DNA from: Pseudomonas sp. BN417
Lineage (GTDB): Bacteria > Pseudomonadota > Gammaproteobacteria > Pseudomonadales > Pseudomonadaceae
NCBI RefSeq assembly: GCF_029871205.1
Contig: NZ_SSOJ01000035.1
Span: 1 to 64,000 of the forward strand
Length of the DNA: 64,000 nucleotides
Reading direction: 5' to 3'
Shown in pieces: positions 20,001 to 29,051 of the stretch; positions within the stretch are counted from its first letter, which is position 1, and each line of letters starts with the position of its first letter. The notes beneath the pieces are model-generated. The model saw nothing but the letters and a program-made list of their open reading frames with translations. It did not search any database and was not told the origin of the DNA. A program made the translations under genes and the position numbers.

Positions 20001-20204
20001 GGGATAGGTGACCTGGTTCTCGACGATCTGCGGCGCCTGGCCCGGGTAGCTGGTGCGGACGATCACCTGCACATCGGACAGGTCGGGCAGGGCGTCGATG
20101 GGTGTGCTGCGCAGTGACCACAGGCCCCAGGCCACCGCGAACAAGGTGGCGAGCAACACCAGGAAGCGGTTGGCCACCGACCAGCGTATGAGCTTCTCGA
20201 TCAT
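17046..20204 (-). CDS. cusA: Copper/silver efflux RND pump CusA
   Basis: Inner-membrane proton-driven RND pump that exports Cu(I)/Ag(I) through CusB and CusC. The 1052 residues include the heavy-metal RND hallmarks '[13 protein letters not shown]', '[28 protein letters not shown]'-like helix 4 with its Asp, '[19 protein letters not shown]', '[12 protein letters not shown]', '[19 protein letters not shown]' and '[17 protein letters not shown]'. From memory of E. coli CusA, two of the three periplasmic-cleft metal-binding Met residues are present (LEM, IDM), while the first (LPGM in E. coli) is Leu here. It overlaps cusB by 4 bp. Spelling of helix 4 in the sequence is '[20 protein letters not shown]'. 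Confidence 0.95.
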   Translation of the reverse strand: MIEKLIRWSVANRFLVLLATLFAVAWGLWSLRSTPIDALPDLSDVQVIVRTSYPGQAPQIVENQVTYPLATTMLSVPGAKTVRGFSFFGDSFVYVLFEDGTDLYWARSRVLEYLSQVQGRLPAAAKPALGPDATGVGWIFQYALVDRRGTHDLAQLRALQDWFLKFELKTLPNVAEVASVGGMVRQYQVQVDPIRLAALGITQDQVTEAIGKANQETGGAVLELGEAEFMVRATGYLKTLADFRAVPLKLTPEGTPVTLDDVATIQLGPEMRRGIAELDGEGETVGGVVILRSGKNARDTIAAVKTKLDELKKSLPDGVEIVTTYDRSQLIERAVLNLSQKLIEEFIVVALVCAAFLWHLRSSMVAIVSLPVGVLIAFGVMHYQGINANIMSLGGIAIAIGAMVDAAVVMIENAHKRVEAWYANHPGETLHGEQHWRAMTDAAVEVGPALFFSLMIITLSFIPVFTLEAQEGRLFGPLAFTKTYAMAAAAGLSVTLVPVLMGYWIRGRLPPERRNPLNRGLIRLYQPALDAVLRYPKATLVVALLAFLTTLWPLARLGGEFLPPLDEGDLLYMPSALPGLSAQKASELLQQTDRLIRTVPEVDRVFGKAGRAESATDPAPLEMFETTVRFKPRDQWRAGMTSESLVEELDRVVKVPGLTNIWIPPIRNRIDMLATGIKSPIGVKVAGANLDEIDQATRAIERAAKTVPGVTSALAERLTGGRYIDVDIDRQSAARYGMNIADVQAIVASAIGGQNIGETVEGLARYPINLRYPREWRDSVDALERLPIYTAQGGQITLGAVARIRIVDGPPMLKSENARPSGWVYIDVRGRDLASVVADLREAVEGSVSLAPGMSLSYSGQFEFLERANARLKLVVPATLAIIFVLLYLTFGRFDEALLIMATLPFALTGGVWFLYLMGFNLSVATGVGFIALAGVAAEFGVIMLLYLKNAWTERQDAGQTTNAALQGAIREGAVQRVRPKAMTVAVIIAGLLPILWSGGTGSEVMSRIAVPMVGGMITAPLLSLFVIPAAYWLMRRRSQFHSTPHPLGERS

Positions 20205-21688
20205 TTCGCCGCCTCCAGCTTCTGCAACTGCTCGATCTGCAGTCCGGCGTCGGTTTCACGCACCTTGAAACGGATGCGGTCGCCCACCTTGAGTCCAAGG
20301 AGCAGTTCGGGCCTGGCCAACGGGAAGCTCATGCTCATGCCGGGCATGCCCAGGGTCTTGAACGGACCGTGGGAGATGGTCAATTGCTGCTCGCCGATTT
20401 CGACGATGCTGCCCTCTGCCTCATGCAAGGCGGGCGGTTCCGGCGCGGAAGGCGCCTTGTCCAGGGCCCGGGCTTCGATACCTTTCAGGCTGGCTTCCGA
20501 ATCGATCAGGAATTGCCCGGAAGCGACGACTTGCTGGCCGGCGTCCAAGCCATTCAGCACTTCCACCTGGCCATCGCTTTCCTGACCCAGCTGGACCTCG
20601 ACCGGGCGGAAGCGGCCGTTGTCTTCGGCGAGCATCACGAGGGCACGTTTGCCCGTGCGGATGACGGCTTCGCTGGGCAACTGCAGAACGTCCGTGCGGC
20701 TATGCTGGTTCAGCCGCGCCTGTGCGGTCATGCCCGGGCGCAAACGGCCTTCCGGGTTGTCCAGCTCGATGCGTATGCGCAACGTACGGCTTTGTGGGTC
20801 GGCCTCGGGAAGTACGCTGGCGAGCGCCCCGTGGATCACTTCCCCCGGAAGGGCAGGCAGCCGGGCTTCGACCGTCTGCCCGACCTGCAGCGCCCCGGCC
20901 TGGGATTCCGGGATGGCCACCTCCAGCCAGATGCGCTCCACGCCATTGATGCTGGCAAGGGTCTGCCCGGCTGACAGGGTCATGCCCGTACGCACGTCGA
21001 GCTCCCGGATCACGCCGCGGATGGGGCTGGTCAGGGTCATGACGGGCTTGGCCTTGCCACTGCGCTCAACCTGAGCGATCAGCTCCGCCGGCATTCCGAG
21101 CAAACGCAAACGCTGTCGGGCGGCAGCAGCCAGCTCGGAGGAGCCGGTGCGGCGCAGGGCCAGGAATTCCTCCTGGGCGGCGGCCCAGTCGGGGATCAGC
21201 AGGTCGGCGAGGGGCTCCCCGGCTACCACCAGATCACCAGGAGCGCGCGCATAGGTCCGCTCGACAAAACCACCGGCCCGGGCCTGTATCTGGGCGACCG
21301 CGCGCGCATTGAAGGCCAGCGCGCCGGTCGCCTGCAGGGTTTGCTTCAGCTTTCCCCTGGTTACCCTGGCCAGCCGCACACCGAGGTTCTGCTGGACGCC
21401 GGGATCGATGCGGACGGAGCTGCTTTCACCCGGCTCATCGGCATATTTGGGAACCAGCTGCATCTCCATGAAGGGAGACTTGCCGGGGCTGTCGAACTTC
21501 TGCTGGGGGAACATCGGGTCGTACCAATAGAGCGGCTGGCGGTCGGTCGGCGGAGAGTCGGGATGGCCGCCGACGGCCATGGAGGCACTTGTCGGACGGC
21601 CTTGCATCGCGAACCAGTAACCCGCTGCCGCGCCCGCGAGCAGGACCAGTCCCAGCAACGCCAGAAGTTTCCACGATGCACGGTTCAT
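20201..21688 (-). CDS. cusB: RND periplasmic adaptor CusB with fused CusF domain
   Basis: Membrane fusion protein joining the CusA pump to the outer-membrane channel, 495 residues. After an N-terminal membrane anchor (residues 8-27) comes the heavy-metal-binding segment '[20 protein letters not shown]' with '[12 protein letters not shown]', then barrel-sandwich and hairpin regions ('[22 protein letters not shown]'). The last 75 residues form a CusF-like copper chaperone domain: '[20 protein letters not shown]' then '[12 protein letters not shown]'. Compared with E. coli CusF (H36, W44, M47, M49), the His and two Met are kept but the capping Trp is Met. The gene overlaps cusA and cusC by 4 bp each, so all three are translationally coupled. 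Confidence 0.94.
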   Translation of the reverse strand: MNRASWKLLALLGLVLLAGAAAGYWFAMQGRPTSASMAVGGHPDSPPTDRQPLYWYDPMFPQQKFDSPGKSPFMEMQLVPKYADEPGESSSVRIDPGVQQNLGVRLARVTRGKLKQTLQATGALAFNARAVAQIQARAGGFVERTYARAPGDLVVAGEPLADLLIPDWAAAQEEFLALRRTGSSELAAAARQRLRLLGMPAELIAQVERSGKAKPVMTLTSPIRGVIRELDVRTGMTLSAGQTLASINGVERIWLEVAIPESQAGALQVGQTVEARLPALPGEVIHGALASVLPEADPQSRTLRIRIELDNPEGRLRPGMTAQARLNQHSRTDVLQLPSEAVIRTGKRALVMLAEDNGRFRPVEVQLGQESDGQVEVLNGLDAGQQVVASGQFLIDSEASLKGIEARALDKAPSAPEPPALHEAEGSIVEIGEQQLTISHGPFKTLGMPGMSMSFPLARPELLLGLKVGDRIRFKVRETDAGLQIEQLQKLEAAK

Positions 21689-22941
21689 GGGCGGCCCTCC
21701 CCGTAGGTGAAGTAGAGGCGGGCAGCGGCGAGTGCTTTCAGCCCTTGCAGATCGAGTGCCCTGAGCCTGGCCTGGACAAGCTCGCGGCGCGCCGCGATGA
21801 CGCTGGCCAGCTCGGTATTCCCGGCGCGGTAACCGGCCAATGCGAGATTCACCTTCTCTTCGGCCAGGGGCACCTGGGCGGACTGACTGCGGGTCACGGC
21901 GCGGTCCAGGCGCTGATAGTCCGCCAGATCCGTTTCCAGCTGCTGGGCGTGCTCGCGCACCAGCGCTTCGCGCTCCGCCTCCAGTTGATTGACCTGGGCC
22001 CGGCGCGCGGCAATCTTGGGGTCCTGGCGAGACCCGGCGAAGAGCGGCAGGTCGAAGGTGAGTTGCACGGTCATCATGTCACCGAACTCGCGCCCCCGAC
22101 GTTGGTAGTCGACCTCCCAGCTCCAGTCCGACTTCTTCTCTGCCTCGGCCTCGCGCACCTGGGCTTCGGCTTCCCGCGTCATGGGCTCGTAGGTCGCAAG
22201 TTCCGGGTGGCGATGCAGTGCGTGCAGGTAGCTGGAGGCCTCGATGGGCCAGTGCGGAAAGTCGCCGGCAAGGGGGAGGGCGGCTTCCTGGCCAACCCAG
22301 CGCTTGAGCGCCGCTCGTGCCTGAGCCACTTGAAGCGTCAGTTCGTCCTGCTGTTCCGCCAGCTGGGCCGCTTCCTGTCTGGGTTCGACCGCGTCCAGAG
22401 CCTGGCCTCGTCCTCCCGCCAGGCGAGCGCGGACGGCCTCGGCCAGCAGGCGGTTTTCTTTGAAGAACTCGTCGAACTGGGCGAGCTTGCGTTGCTCGGT
22501 GTAGGTCGCGATCCAGGCCAGGGCGGTTTCCCGGCGGACTTTGACGCGTTCGGCCTCTGCCTCGGCAGAGGCTCGATCAATCGACGCCCGGGCCGTTTCG
22601 ACTCGTGCCTTGCGCTTGTCGCGATTGGGCATTTCCTGCATCACGCCGACCATCTGCATAGTCATGAAGTCGCGATCCAGGCTCCAGCGGTCGTCGCCCT
22701 CGATGGGCACGTTCTGCAGGCCCAGGGCCAGTTTCGGATCCGGCAGCTCGCCGGCGGGTATCGCAGCACTTTTCGCCGCATCCAGTTTGGCAGCTTGTGC
22801 CGTCAAGGAAGGGGCATTTCGTTCGGCCAGCTGCAAGGCATCGTCCAGCGATAGCGATGCAGCCTGGCTCGGCAAGGCGAATAGCATCATTGCCAGGGCG
22901 GCAGGAATGGGCCACCCGAAGCAAAGACTGAAGGAAGTCAT
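21685..22941 (-). CDS. cusC: TolC-family outer-membrane efflux protein CusC-like
   Basis: Outer-membrane channel of the tripartite copper/silver pump, 418 residues. A signal peptide ends at 'LPSQAA'; there is no lipobox Cys, unlike E. coli CusC. The two OEP repeats are visible as long helices, for example 'SLDDALQLAERNAPSL', 'RVKVRRETALAWIATYTEQR' and 'RREALV'-like late helices with 'EEKVNLALAGYRAGNTELASVI'. 'DFMTMQMVGVMQEMPNRDKR' is typical of metal-efflux TolC relatives. It lies about 90 bp after the small Met-rich gene and overlaps cusB. Confidence 0.9.
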   Translation of the reverse strand: MTSFSLCFGWPIPAALAMMLFALPSQAASLSLDDALQLAERNAPSLTAQAAKLDAAKSAAIPAGELPDPKLALGLQNVPIEGDDRWSLDRDFMTMQMVGVMQEMPNRDKRKARVETARASIDRASAEAEAERVKVRRETALAWIATYTEQRKLAQFDEFFKENRLLAEAVRARLAGGRGQALDAVEPRQEAAQLAEQQDELTLQVAQARAALKRWVGQEAALPLAGDFPHWPIEASSYLHALHRHPELATYEPMTREAEAQVREAEAEKKSDWSWEVDYQRRGREFGDMMTVQLTFDLPLFAGSRQDPKIAARRAQVNQLEAEREALVREHAQQLETDLADYQRLDRAVTRSQSAQVPLAEEKVNLALAGYRAGNTELASVIAARRELVQARLRALDLQGLKALAAARLYFTYGEGRP

Positions 22942-23030
22942 CAGACGATTCCTCTGAATTACCAGCGCATAGGCGCATGCCCGCCCGCAGCCGCAAGCGA
23001 CGCAGGTGGGAGTTCAGGTAGGGAGAGGAA

Positions 23031-23375
23031 TCAGGCGGTGGGAGGTCGCCAGGGATCGTCGGCGGAACGGTCAGGGAAGATGCCGGGATAGGTGTCGGCC
23101 GGAACGGGCCCGGCCAAGGGGGCCGGCGGTTTCACGATGGAAACCTGGAGCATGCTGCTGGTCTTGCATTCCTGACCGGTTTTGCAGGCCTTCTTGCCAT
23201 GCTCTCCCATCTTGCCCATGTCATCGCAGCAGTCGTGATCCATGTCCGCCATCTGACTCATGCCGGCAGCTTGCATGGGGCAGGGTTCGGTTGGCGCCTC
23301 GATGCCCGCCATCCCGCTCAGGGGTAGCGCAAGGCTGATCAGAAGGATGAGGAGAAACCGAATGCGGCGTTGCAT
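23031..23375 (-). CDS. Small secreted Met/Cys/His-rich protein of the cus operon
   Basis: This 114-residue protein has a signal peptide (MQRRIRFLLILLISLALPLSG) and a mature part rich in potential copper ligands: 'CPMQAAGMSQMADMDHDCCD', 'DMGKMGEHGKKACKTGQEC'. It carries five or more Cys and many Met. It is the first gene of the cus operon on the minus strand. Similar small proteins precede cusCBA in pseudomonads but have no established role; copper binding in the periplasm is an inference from composition and place. No recognisable domain. Confidence 0.8.
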   Translation of the reverse strand: MQRRIRFLLILLISLALPLSGMAGIEAPTEPCPMQAAGMSQMADMDHDCCDDMGKMGEHGKKACKTGQECKTSSMLQVSIVKPPAPLAGPVPADTYPGIFPDRSADDPWRPPTA

Positions 23376-23614
23376 GCTGCGCAGTTTAGTCCTTGGCTCG
23401 CGGCCGGAGCAATTGCCGAATGCCTGGATGCGAGTATGTTTTTCATGGTTCCGGGAGTGGCACTCGCCAGCCGGTCTACGCGACCTGAGGTTCCCTGCGC
23501 AGCGGAGGCTCGGGGAACGACCTGAAGCTCAGCTCGGGGCTCGCAGGAATTGGTGCCGCGCCGAACGACTCCCGGTCCCCGGGCTGGGCTTCAGCCTGCC
23601 ACTCCGGCGCCGAG
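23376..23614. other. Intergenic region before the cus operon, no gene seen
   Basis: It holds the cus promoter region and the 3' flank of the LysR gene. I did not find a convincing CusR/CopR box or any open frame with a ribosome binding site. Confidence 0.4.
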
Positions 23615-24544
23615 CTACCCATGGGCGGCTTCGTGCTCGTCCAGATCGAGATGGTCGATGCGCTCGAAGCGTTCGATCAGGAAGTCGATCAGGCTCCGGA
23701 CCCGGGCCGAAAGATTGAGCTGCTGGGGATACACCGCGTAGACGTCGGCACGGGTCGGCGTCTCGTCCTCCAGCAGCAAGCGCAGCCGGCCACTGCGCAC
23801 GTAACGGGCGATATCCCATTCCGCCCGCAGCAGGATGCCGTGCCCCTCCAGCGCCCAGTTGAGCGCCACCTCGCCATCGTTGCAGCCCAGGGCACCGCGC
23901 ACCTTGATGTTCTGTGTGCGTCCGCCGTTGGTGAAACTCCAGACCCCATAGGGTGATTCGTTCTGGCGGATGAAGATGCAGTTGTGCTGCTGCAGGTCCG
24001 CCAGTTTCTCCGGTGTCCCGTGCTTTTCCAGGTACAGCGGCGAGGCGCAGAGCAGTCGTCGGTTGGAGGCGATCTTGCGGGCATGGAAAGAGGCGTCCGG
24101 CAGGGCGCCGAAGCGAATGCCCAGGTCGAAACCGTGGGTGGCCAGGTCCAGCGGGTGGTCGCTGATTTCCAGCTGCACCTCCACCTCCGGGTACTTCCCA
24201 TAGAACGCGGCCAGTGCCGGGCCTATGTAGCGGCGGCCGAAACCAAGGGATGCGTTCACGCGGATCAGCCCCTTGGGCGTGCCCCGGTTGCTGCTGATCA
24301 TCTGCTCGACTTCGTCGATCTGCGCCAGGATGCGCGCCGCATGGGAATAATAGAGCTCGCCCTCGGCGGTCAGGCTCATGGAGCGCGTGGTGCGGTTCAC
24401 CAGACGGATACCCAGGCGCGATTCCAGGGCGGCCAGGCGCTTGCTGATGGCCGGCGGCGTTACCCCCATTTCCCGGGCCGTCGCGGCAAGGCTTCCCTGC
24501 TTGGCCAGCAAGTGGAAAAACGCGAGGTCCTGGGTCTGGCTCAT
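23615..24544 (-). CDS. LysR-type regulator of the tartrate/malate locus
   Basis: A 309-residue LysR regulator. The N-terminal winged helix ('DLAFFHLLAKQGSLAATARE', 'MGVTPPAISKRLAALESRLG') is followed by the inducer-binding fold ('RVNASLGFGRRYIGPALAAF', 'LDLATHGFDLGIRFGAL'). It is divergent from the tartrate/D-malate dehydrogenase gene, the classic arrangement of DmlR-like regulators. The intergenic region contains AT-rich half-sites (GGTTAAGTATGAAGTGATTT) compatible with LysR boxes. Activation by tartrate or malate is an inference from context. Confidence 0.9.
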   Translation of the reverse strand: MSQTQDLAFFHLLAKQGSLAATAREMGVTPPAISKRLAALESRLGIRLVNRTTRSMSLTAEGELYYSHAARILAQIDEVEQMISSNRGTPKGLIRVNASLGFGRRYIGPALAAFYGKYPEVEVQLEISDHPLDLATHGFDLGIRFGALPDASFHARKIASNRRLLCASPLYLEKHGTPEKLADLQQHNCIFIRQNESPYGVWSFTNGGRTQNIKVRGALGCNDGEVALNWALEGHGILLRAEWDIARYVRSGRLRLLLEDETPTRADVYAVYPQQLNLSARVRSLIDFLIERFERIDHLDLDEHEAAHG

Positions 24545-24671
24545 TGGTAACTCCAGGTTAAGTATGAAGTGATTTATGGTTAATCATTGCGTTCTGTTCA
24601 CTACATATACTCGGCCCAACCCTGCTTGAACAGCCCCTGAAGCAGGGCACAACAACAATCGGAGTCGAGTT

Positions 24672-25730
24672 ATGAGCAGCTACAAGATCGCGGCAATTCC
24701 TGGTGATGGCATAGGCGTCGAAGTGATCGCCGCAGGCGTAGAAGTGTTACAGGCGCTTGCCGACAAGGCCGGTACCTTCTCTCTGGATTTCAAGCATTTC
24801 GACTGGAGCTCCCAGCGCTATCTCAAGGAAGGCCAGTACATCCCCGCGGGCGGGCTCGCCGAGCTGAAGACCTTCGACGCCATCTTCTTCGGGGCTGTGG
24901 GCAGCCAGGACGTGCCCGACCACATTTCCCTCTGGGGCCTGCGCCTGCCCATCTGCCAGGGTTTCGACCAGTACGCCAACGTGCGTCCGGCGCGCGTGCT
25001 GCCTGGTGTGGAAAGCCCGCTGAACAAGGGCCAGGCGATCGACTGGGTCATCGTTCGCGAGAACTCGGAAGGCGAGTACTCCGGCAGCGGCGGCCGCGTT
25101 CACCAGGGCCTGCCGATCGAAGTGGCCACCGAGGTTTCCACCTTCACCCGCGTCGGGGTGGAACGCATCCATCGTTTCGCCTTCGAACTCGCCCGCAAGC
25201 GCCCGGCCAAACACCTGACCCTGGTGACCAAATCCAACGCCCAGCGCCACGGCATGGTGCTCTGGGACGAGGTCTTCGCCGAAGTCGCGCAGGACTACCC
25301 GGATGTGCGCACCAACCGCGAGCTGGTGGATGCAGTGACCACCACCATGGTGCTCAAGCCTGAACAGCTGGATGTGGTAGTCGCCACCAACCTGCACGCC
25401 GACATCCTCTCCGACCTCGCCGCGGCGCTGTCCGGCAGCCTTGGCATCGCGCCCACCGCCAACCTGAATCCGGAGCGGGAATTCCCGTCGATGTTCGAGC
25501 CCATCCACGGTTCGGCCTTCGACATCACCGGCAAGGGCGTGGCCAACCCTATCGCGACCTTCTGGACCGCCGCGATGATGCTGGAACACCTGGGCGAGGT
25601 GGCGGCCTCGCGCGAGCTGATGGCGGCGATCGAAGCCGTGACCGAAAGCGGGCTGCACACCCCGGACCTGGGCGGCACTGCCACCACCCGCCAGGTCACC
25701 GACGCTGTCCTGCAACTGATCCGTCGGTAA
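24672..25730 (+). CDS. ttuC: Tartrate dehydrogenase / D-malate decarboxylating dehydrogenase
   Basis: NAD-dependent decarboxylating beta-hydroxyacid dehydrogenase of 352 residues, oxidising tartrate and/or D-malate in the cytosol. It has the family start 'YKIAAIPGDGIGVEVIAAGV', the 'GAVGSQDVPDHISLWGLRLP' loop of tartrate/D-malate enzymes rather than isopropylmalate or isocitrate enzymes, substrate residues in 'VIVRENSEGEYSGSGGR', and the metal Asp residues in 'VATNLHADILSDLAAALSG'. 'EPIHGSAFDITGKGVANPIA' is the cofactor loop. TtuC and DmlA share this fold and activities, so the physiological substrate is uncertain. GGAG lies about 10 bases before the ATG. dctA follows. Confidence 0.93.
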   Translation: MSSYKIAAIPGDGIGVEVIAAGVEVLQALADKAGTFSLDFKHFDWSSQRYLKEGQYIPAGGLAELKTFDAIFFGAVGSQDVPDHISLWGLRLPICQGFDQYANVRPARVLPGVESPLNKGQAIDWVIVRENSEGEYSGSGGRVHQGLPIEVATEVSTFTRVGVERIHRFAFELARKRPAKHLTLVTKSNAQRHGMVLWDEVFAEVAQDYPDVRTNRELVDAVTTTMVLKPEQLDVVVATNLHADILSDLAAALSGSLGIAPTANLNPEREFPSMFEPIHGSAFDITGKGVANPIATFWTAAMMLEHLGEVAASRELMAAIEAVTESGLHTPDLGGTATTRQVTDAVLQLIRR

Positions 25731-25823
25731 TCACTGCAATCCAGCGGTACGGCGCCACGGGGGCAGGCCAGCGGCCGGCTCCCGGGCACTTCCTGTGACA
25801 AGAACAAAAAACAGGGTCCCGTC

Positions 25824-27161
25824 ATGAAACGAATGCTCAGCAAGCTGTACGTGCAGGTTCTCATCGCCGTCATCGTCGGCGCTATCGTGGGTGTCGTCGT
25901 CCCCGAGACCGGTGAAGCGCTCAAGCCCATCGGCGACGCGTTCATCAAACTCATCAAGATGCTCCTCGCTCCGGTCATCTTCCTGACCGTGGTCACCGGC
26001 ATCGCTCGCATGGAGAACATGAAGGAACTGGGCAGGGTGGGATTCCGCGCCCTGATCTATTTCGAGGTGGTCTCCACCCTGGCTCTGCTCATCGGCCTGG
26101 TGGTAGTGCAGGTGTTCCAGCCCGGCGCGGGCATGAACATCGATCCGGCCACCCTGGACGGCGCCAGCATCGCCAGCTACACCTCGGCGGCCAAGCAGAG
26201 TTCCTTCATGGGCTTCCTGCTGGGCATCATCCCGGACACCATCGTCGACGCCTTCGCCAAGGGCAACATCCTGCAGATCCTGCTGTTCTCGATCCTGCTG
26301 GGCGTGGCGCTGGCCAAGGCCGGCCCCAAGGGGCAGCTGTTCGTCGACTCCCTCGATAGCCTGATGCGCGGGATGTTCGTGGTGGTGAACATGGTGATGC
26401 GCCTGGCCCCCATCGGTGCCTTCGGCGCCATCGCCTTCACCATCGGCAAGTACGGCTTCGGCTCGCTGTTCTCCCTGGGCAAGCTGATGGCCTGCGTGTA
26501 CCTCACCTGCATTTTCTTCGTGGTCTTCATCCTCGGGCCGATCTGCCGCTACGCCGGTTTCAGCCTGTGGAAGTTCCTGCGCTTCATCAAGGAAGAACTC
26601 TTCACCGTACTGGGCACCAGCTCGTCGGAATCGGTGCTGCCGCAGATGATCGCCAAGATGGAGAAGGCCGGTGTGTCCAAGCCGGTGGCGGGGATGATCA
26701 TCCCCTCCGGGCTGACCTTCAACCCGGACGGGCAGGCGATCTACTACACCATCGCCGCGATCTTCATCGCCCAGGCCACCAACACGCCGCTATCCCTGAG
26801 CGACCAGTTGATCGTCCTCGCCGTGCTGATGTTCACGTCGAAGGGTTCGGCCGGCGTAACCGGGTCCGGCTTCATCATCCTGGCAGCCACACTGGCGTCC
26901 CTCGGCACCATTCCGGTGGCGGGCATGGTGCTGCTGCTCGGCGTCGACCGCTTCATGTCCGAGGCCCGCGCCATTACCAACACCATCGGCAACGGGGTCG
27001 GTACCATGGCCATCGCCAAATGGGTCGGCGCCCTGGATACCGAGAAGATGCGCAAGGCGCTGGATGGTCAGGAAGAGGTCGAGCAAGCCAGGCCGGCCGA
27101 GCCGTCCCAGGTTCCCCGCGCGACCGAGCAGAAACTGATGGGAGCATCGACGCAAGCCTGA
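25824..27161 (+). CDS. dctA: C4-dicarboxylate:cation symporter DctA
   Basis: Inner-membrane importer of malate, succinate, fumarate or related acids, 445 residues, with the DAACS fold. The N-terminus '[20 protein letters not shown]', the Ser-rich hairpin '[20 protein letters not shown]' and the substrate region are recognisable. One oddity: the usual 'SFNLDGTSIY' motif reads '[10 protein letters not shown]', which may mark different substrate preference (for example tartrate). It lies 94 bp after the tartrate/malate dehydrogenase and is probably co-regulated with it. A hairpin terminator follows. Confidence 0.93.
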   Translation: MKRMLSKLYVQVLIAVIVGAIVGVVVPETGEALKPIGDAFIKLIKMLLAPVIFLTVVTGIARMENMKELGRVGFRALIYFEVVSTLALLIGLVVVQVFQPGAGMNIDPATLDGASIASYTSAAKQSSFMGFLLGIIPDTIVDAFAKGNILQILLFSILLGVALAKAGPKGQLFVDSLDSLMRGMFVVVNMVMRLAPIGAFGAIAFTIGKYGFGSLFSLGKLMACVYLTCIFFVVFILGPICRYAGFSLWKFLRFIKEELFTVLGTSSSESVLPQMIAKMEKAGVSKPVAGMIIPSGLTFNPDGQAIYYTIAAIFIAQATNTPLSLSDQLIVLAVLMFTSKGSAGVTGSGFIILAATLASLGTIPVAGMVLLLGVDRFMSEARAITNTIGNGVGTMAIAKWVGALDTEKMRKALDGQEEVEQARPAEPSQVPRATEQKLMGASTQA

Positions 27162-27166
27162 GTGGC

Positions 27167-27212
27167 GGCGGCTCCGGGTTTTTCCAGAGGGAACTCCGGA
27201 GCCGCCTTGCTA
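27167..27212 (+). terminator. Hairpin terminator after dctA
   Basis: GGCGGCTCCGG and CCGGAGCCGCC are perfect 11-base arms around an 18-base loop, starting a few bases after the dctA stop. The following tract (TTGCTAACT) is only weakly T-rich, so it may work with Rho or in both directions. Confidence 0.65.
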
Positions 27213-27264
27213 ACTGTTCGATATCCGCCGCATCGATACACGGAGCGCCATAGGGGCTCGGTGA

Positions 27265-27507
27265 TCACCTCGCTCTCTGGCTATCCAACACCAGGGTGAT
27301 GGTTCCATCGGCACTTGATGAGACGTAAGGATCAAGTGACGGGAACCTGGCCGCAGCCCGTTCCACCAGCAACTCCCCCGCAAGACGAATCCGCTCAGGG
27401 GTAGGGTTCGCAAGCTTGATGCTCTCTCTTGCAAAACCATGGGCTTGCAATTCTGCGGCAGCTCGTTCGAACAGTTCATCCAGCAGGACCAAGGTTGCTC
27501 TATCCAT
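27265..27507 (-). CDS. Small hypothetical protein
   Basis: With the ATG at 27507 (MDRATLVLLDELFERAAAEL; AAGGG upstream) this gives 80 residues. It has an amphipathic helical N-terminal half and an 'RIRLAGELLVERAAARFPSL' segment followed by 'VTITLVLD'-like strand ('GTITLVLDSQ'). There is no signal peptide or membrane helix. The codon pattern fits the surrounding genome, suggesting a real gene. I do not recognise a family. Confidence 0.55.
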   Translation of the reverse strand: MDRATLVLLDELFERAAAELQAHGFARESIKLANPTPERIRLAGELLVERAAARFPSLDPYVSSSADGTITLVLDSQRAR

Positions 27508-27964
27508 GGTTTTGCCCTTTGGTGCGCATGTCCTACTTCGATGCCGGGTTACCGCCATCGCCTCCCCACGCCTGGACTACCTGGAACCCTGAAGGCGCTG
27601 CTGCGACCTAGGCAAGCGCCGCGCCTGAAACGGCCGGTGAGGAAGCGCCGGGAGGTGCGAATGACAGCGGCCGCGTCGGCTGGCGGGTTGGGAGCACTGA
27701 GGTAAGCGCAGTGCCGAGCGTTTCTTCAGCTCCAGCAAAACTGGTGAATTCACTTTGAAACGAGTCGATGCAAAGCATCATGGAAATTCGCAAGTGGGCA
27801 TTGAGGCCCAATCCTGGATGAGATAACCCCATGTTCGGGGCCAATGGGGACGGCGATTATTGGCGAAATCCGCCAGCCACGGACGGCCGGAGCTGATCGG
27901 TAGGGGACGCCACTCCGAACGGACTCGGGGTGGCGAACCTGGAGTCGATCGTTACTCGCGCAGC
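27508..27964. other. Intergenic stretch, no gene recognised
   Basis: About 450 bp between the small hypothetical gene and the LysR stop. Only short frames without ribosome binding sites are present on either strand. I see no repeat or RNA structure that I would defend. Confidence 0.4.
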
Positions 27965-28897
27965 TCACGCATCCGCTCGCCGAATCGGGCTACGTGCAGC
28001 CTCCCTCAGGCTGTCCAGCAGATCCAGCACGGCGCTTTCCGGGTGATCCTCGTCGCGCCAGCACATACCGATAGAGCCTTCGGCCTCCAGCTCGAAGTCC
28101 AGGCGGCGCAGCAGGCCGCGGCCGTGGAAGTGTTCGGCAACGCGACCTGAGGCCACCGAGAGCATGTCGCTGTTCTGCATCAGCCAGAGGTTGGCCATCA
28201 GCGATGAGGACTCCACCCGACACGGCAGGGGCTTGAGGCCCGCATTGCTCAGGGCCGTGTCCAGGCGGGTGCGGATCGGCGTCCCCTGTGGCCAGAGCAG
28301 CCAATCGTACTGGTAGAGGTCCGCCCAGCGCAGACCCTTGCGCTGCAGCAGAGGGTGCCCCGGGCGCGCCACAACCTGCATGGGTTCGCGGAACAGCATT
28401 TCGCTGTTGAGGCTCGCGCTCGGCTGGTAGTTGTCGACCCGCCCGACTACCACGTCCAGTTGTCCCAGTTCGAGGCGCTCCAGCAGCACGTTCATGGTGT
28501 TCTCCTGCAGCGAGACCTGCGCCTTCGGATGGCGCTTGAGGAAATAGAGGATGGCGTCGGGTACCAGGCTGGGGGCGGAGGCCGGGGAGGTGCCGATGGC
28601 GACGTTGGGCGTGTTGCCCTCGCGCAGCGCCTCCAGGTTGCTCTGCGCCCGCTCCATCTCGCTGAGGATGCGCCGCGCGTGCCCCACCAGCAGGGCGCCC
28701 TCGGGGGTCGGTCGCAGGCCCCGGGCGTGACGCTCGAACAATACCGCTCCGGCGTCTTCCTCCAGTTCCTTGAGCCATTTCGACAGGCCCGGCTGGGTGG
28801 TGAACGCCTGGCGCGCGGTATCGCTCAGGCTGCCGGTCTCGGCCAGGTTCACCAGGAGCTGCAGGTGGCGCGGGCGCAGGCGACGGGTCCAGTGCAT
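27965..28897 (-). CDS. LysR-type regulator of the 3-hydroxybenzoate/gentisate operon
   Basis: A 310-residue LysR regulator. I choose the ATG at 28897 (MHWTRRLRPRHLQLLVNLAE), preceded by GGAG; the frame is open upstream without conserved sequence. The helix-turn-helix reads 'GSLSDTARQAFTTQPGLSKW'. The effector domain has 'VAIGTSPASAPSLVPDAILY' and 'LGQLDVVVGRVDNYQ'. Its start is 154 bp from the divergent gentisate dioxygenase, so it most likely activates the downstream catabolic operon, with 3-hydroxybenzoate or gentisate as inducer (inference). Confidence 0.9.
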   Translation of the reverse strand: MHWTRRLRPRHLQLLVNLAETGSLSDTARQAFTTQPGLSKWLKELEEDAGAVLFERHARGLRPTPEGALLVGHARRILSEMERAQSNLEALREGNTPNVAIGTSPASAPSLVPDAILYFLKRHPKAQVSLQENTMNVLLERLELGQLDVVVGRVDNYQPSASLNSEMLFREPMQVVARPGHPLLQRKGLRWADLYQYDWLLWPQGTPIRTRLDTALSNAGLKPLPCRVESSSLMANLWLMQNSDMLSVASGRVAEHFHGRGLLRRLDFELEAEGSIGMCWRDEDHPESAVLDLLDSLREAARSPIRRADA

Positions 28898-29051
28898 GGT
28901 GGGATCTCCCATACGGTTTTTGGTATGACTCCATCTGAAAATATCATTTTTACTGTATGGCTTGCGGGAGTTTAATCGCTCCAAGGACGGGGGCCGCTGC
29001 CCGAACCCACGTGCCCCGCCAGCCACTTCACAGCCCGTCATAGGTGAAGCG

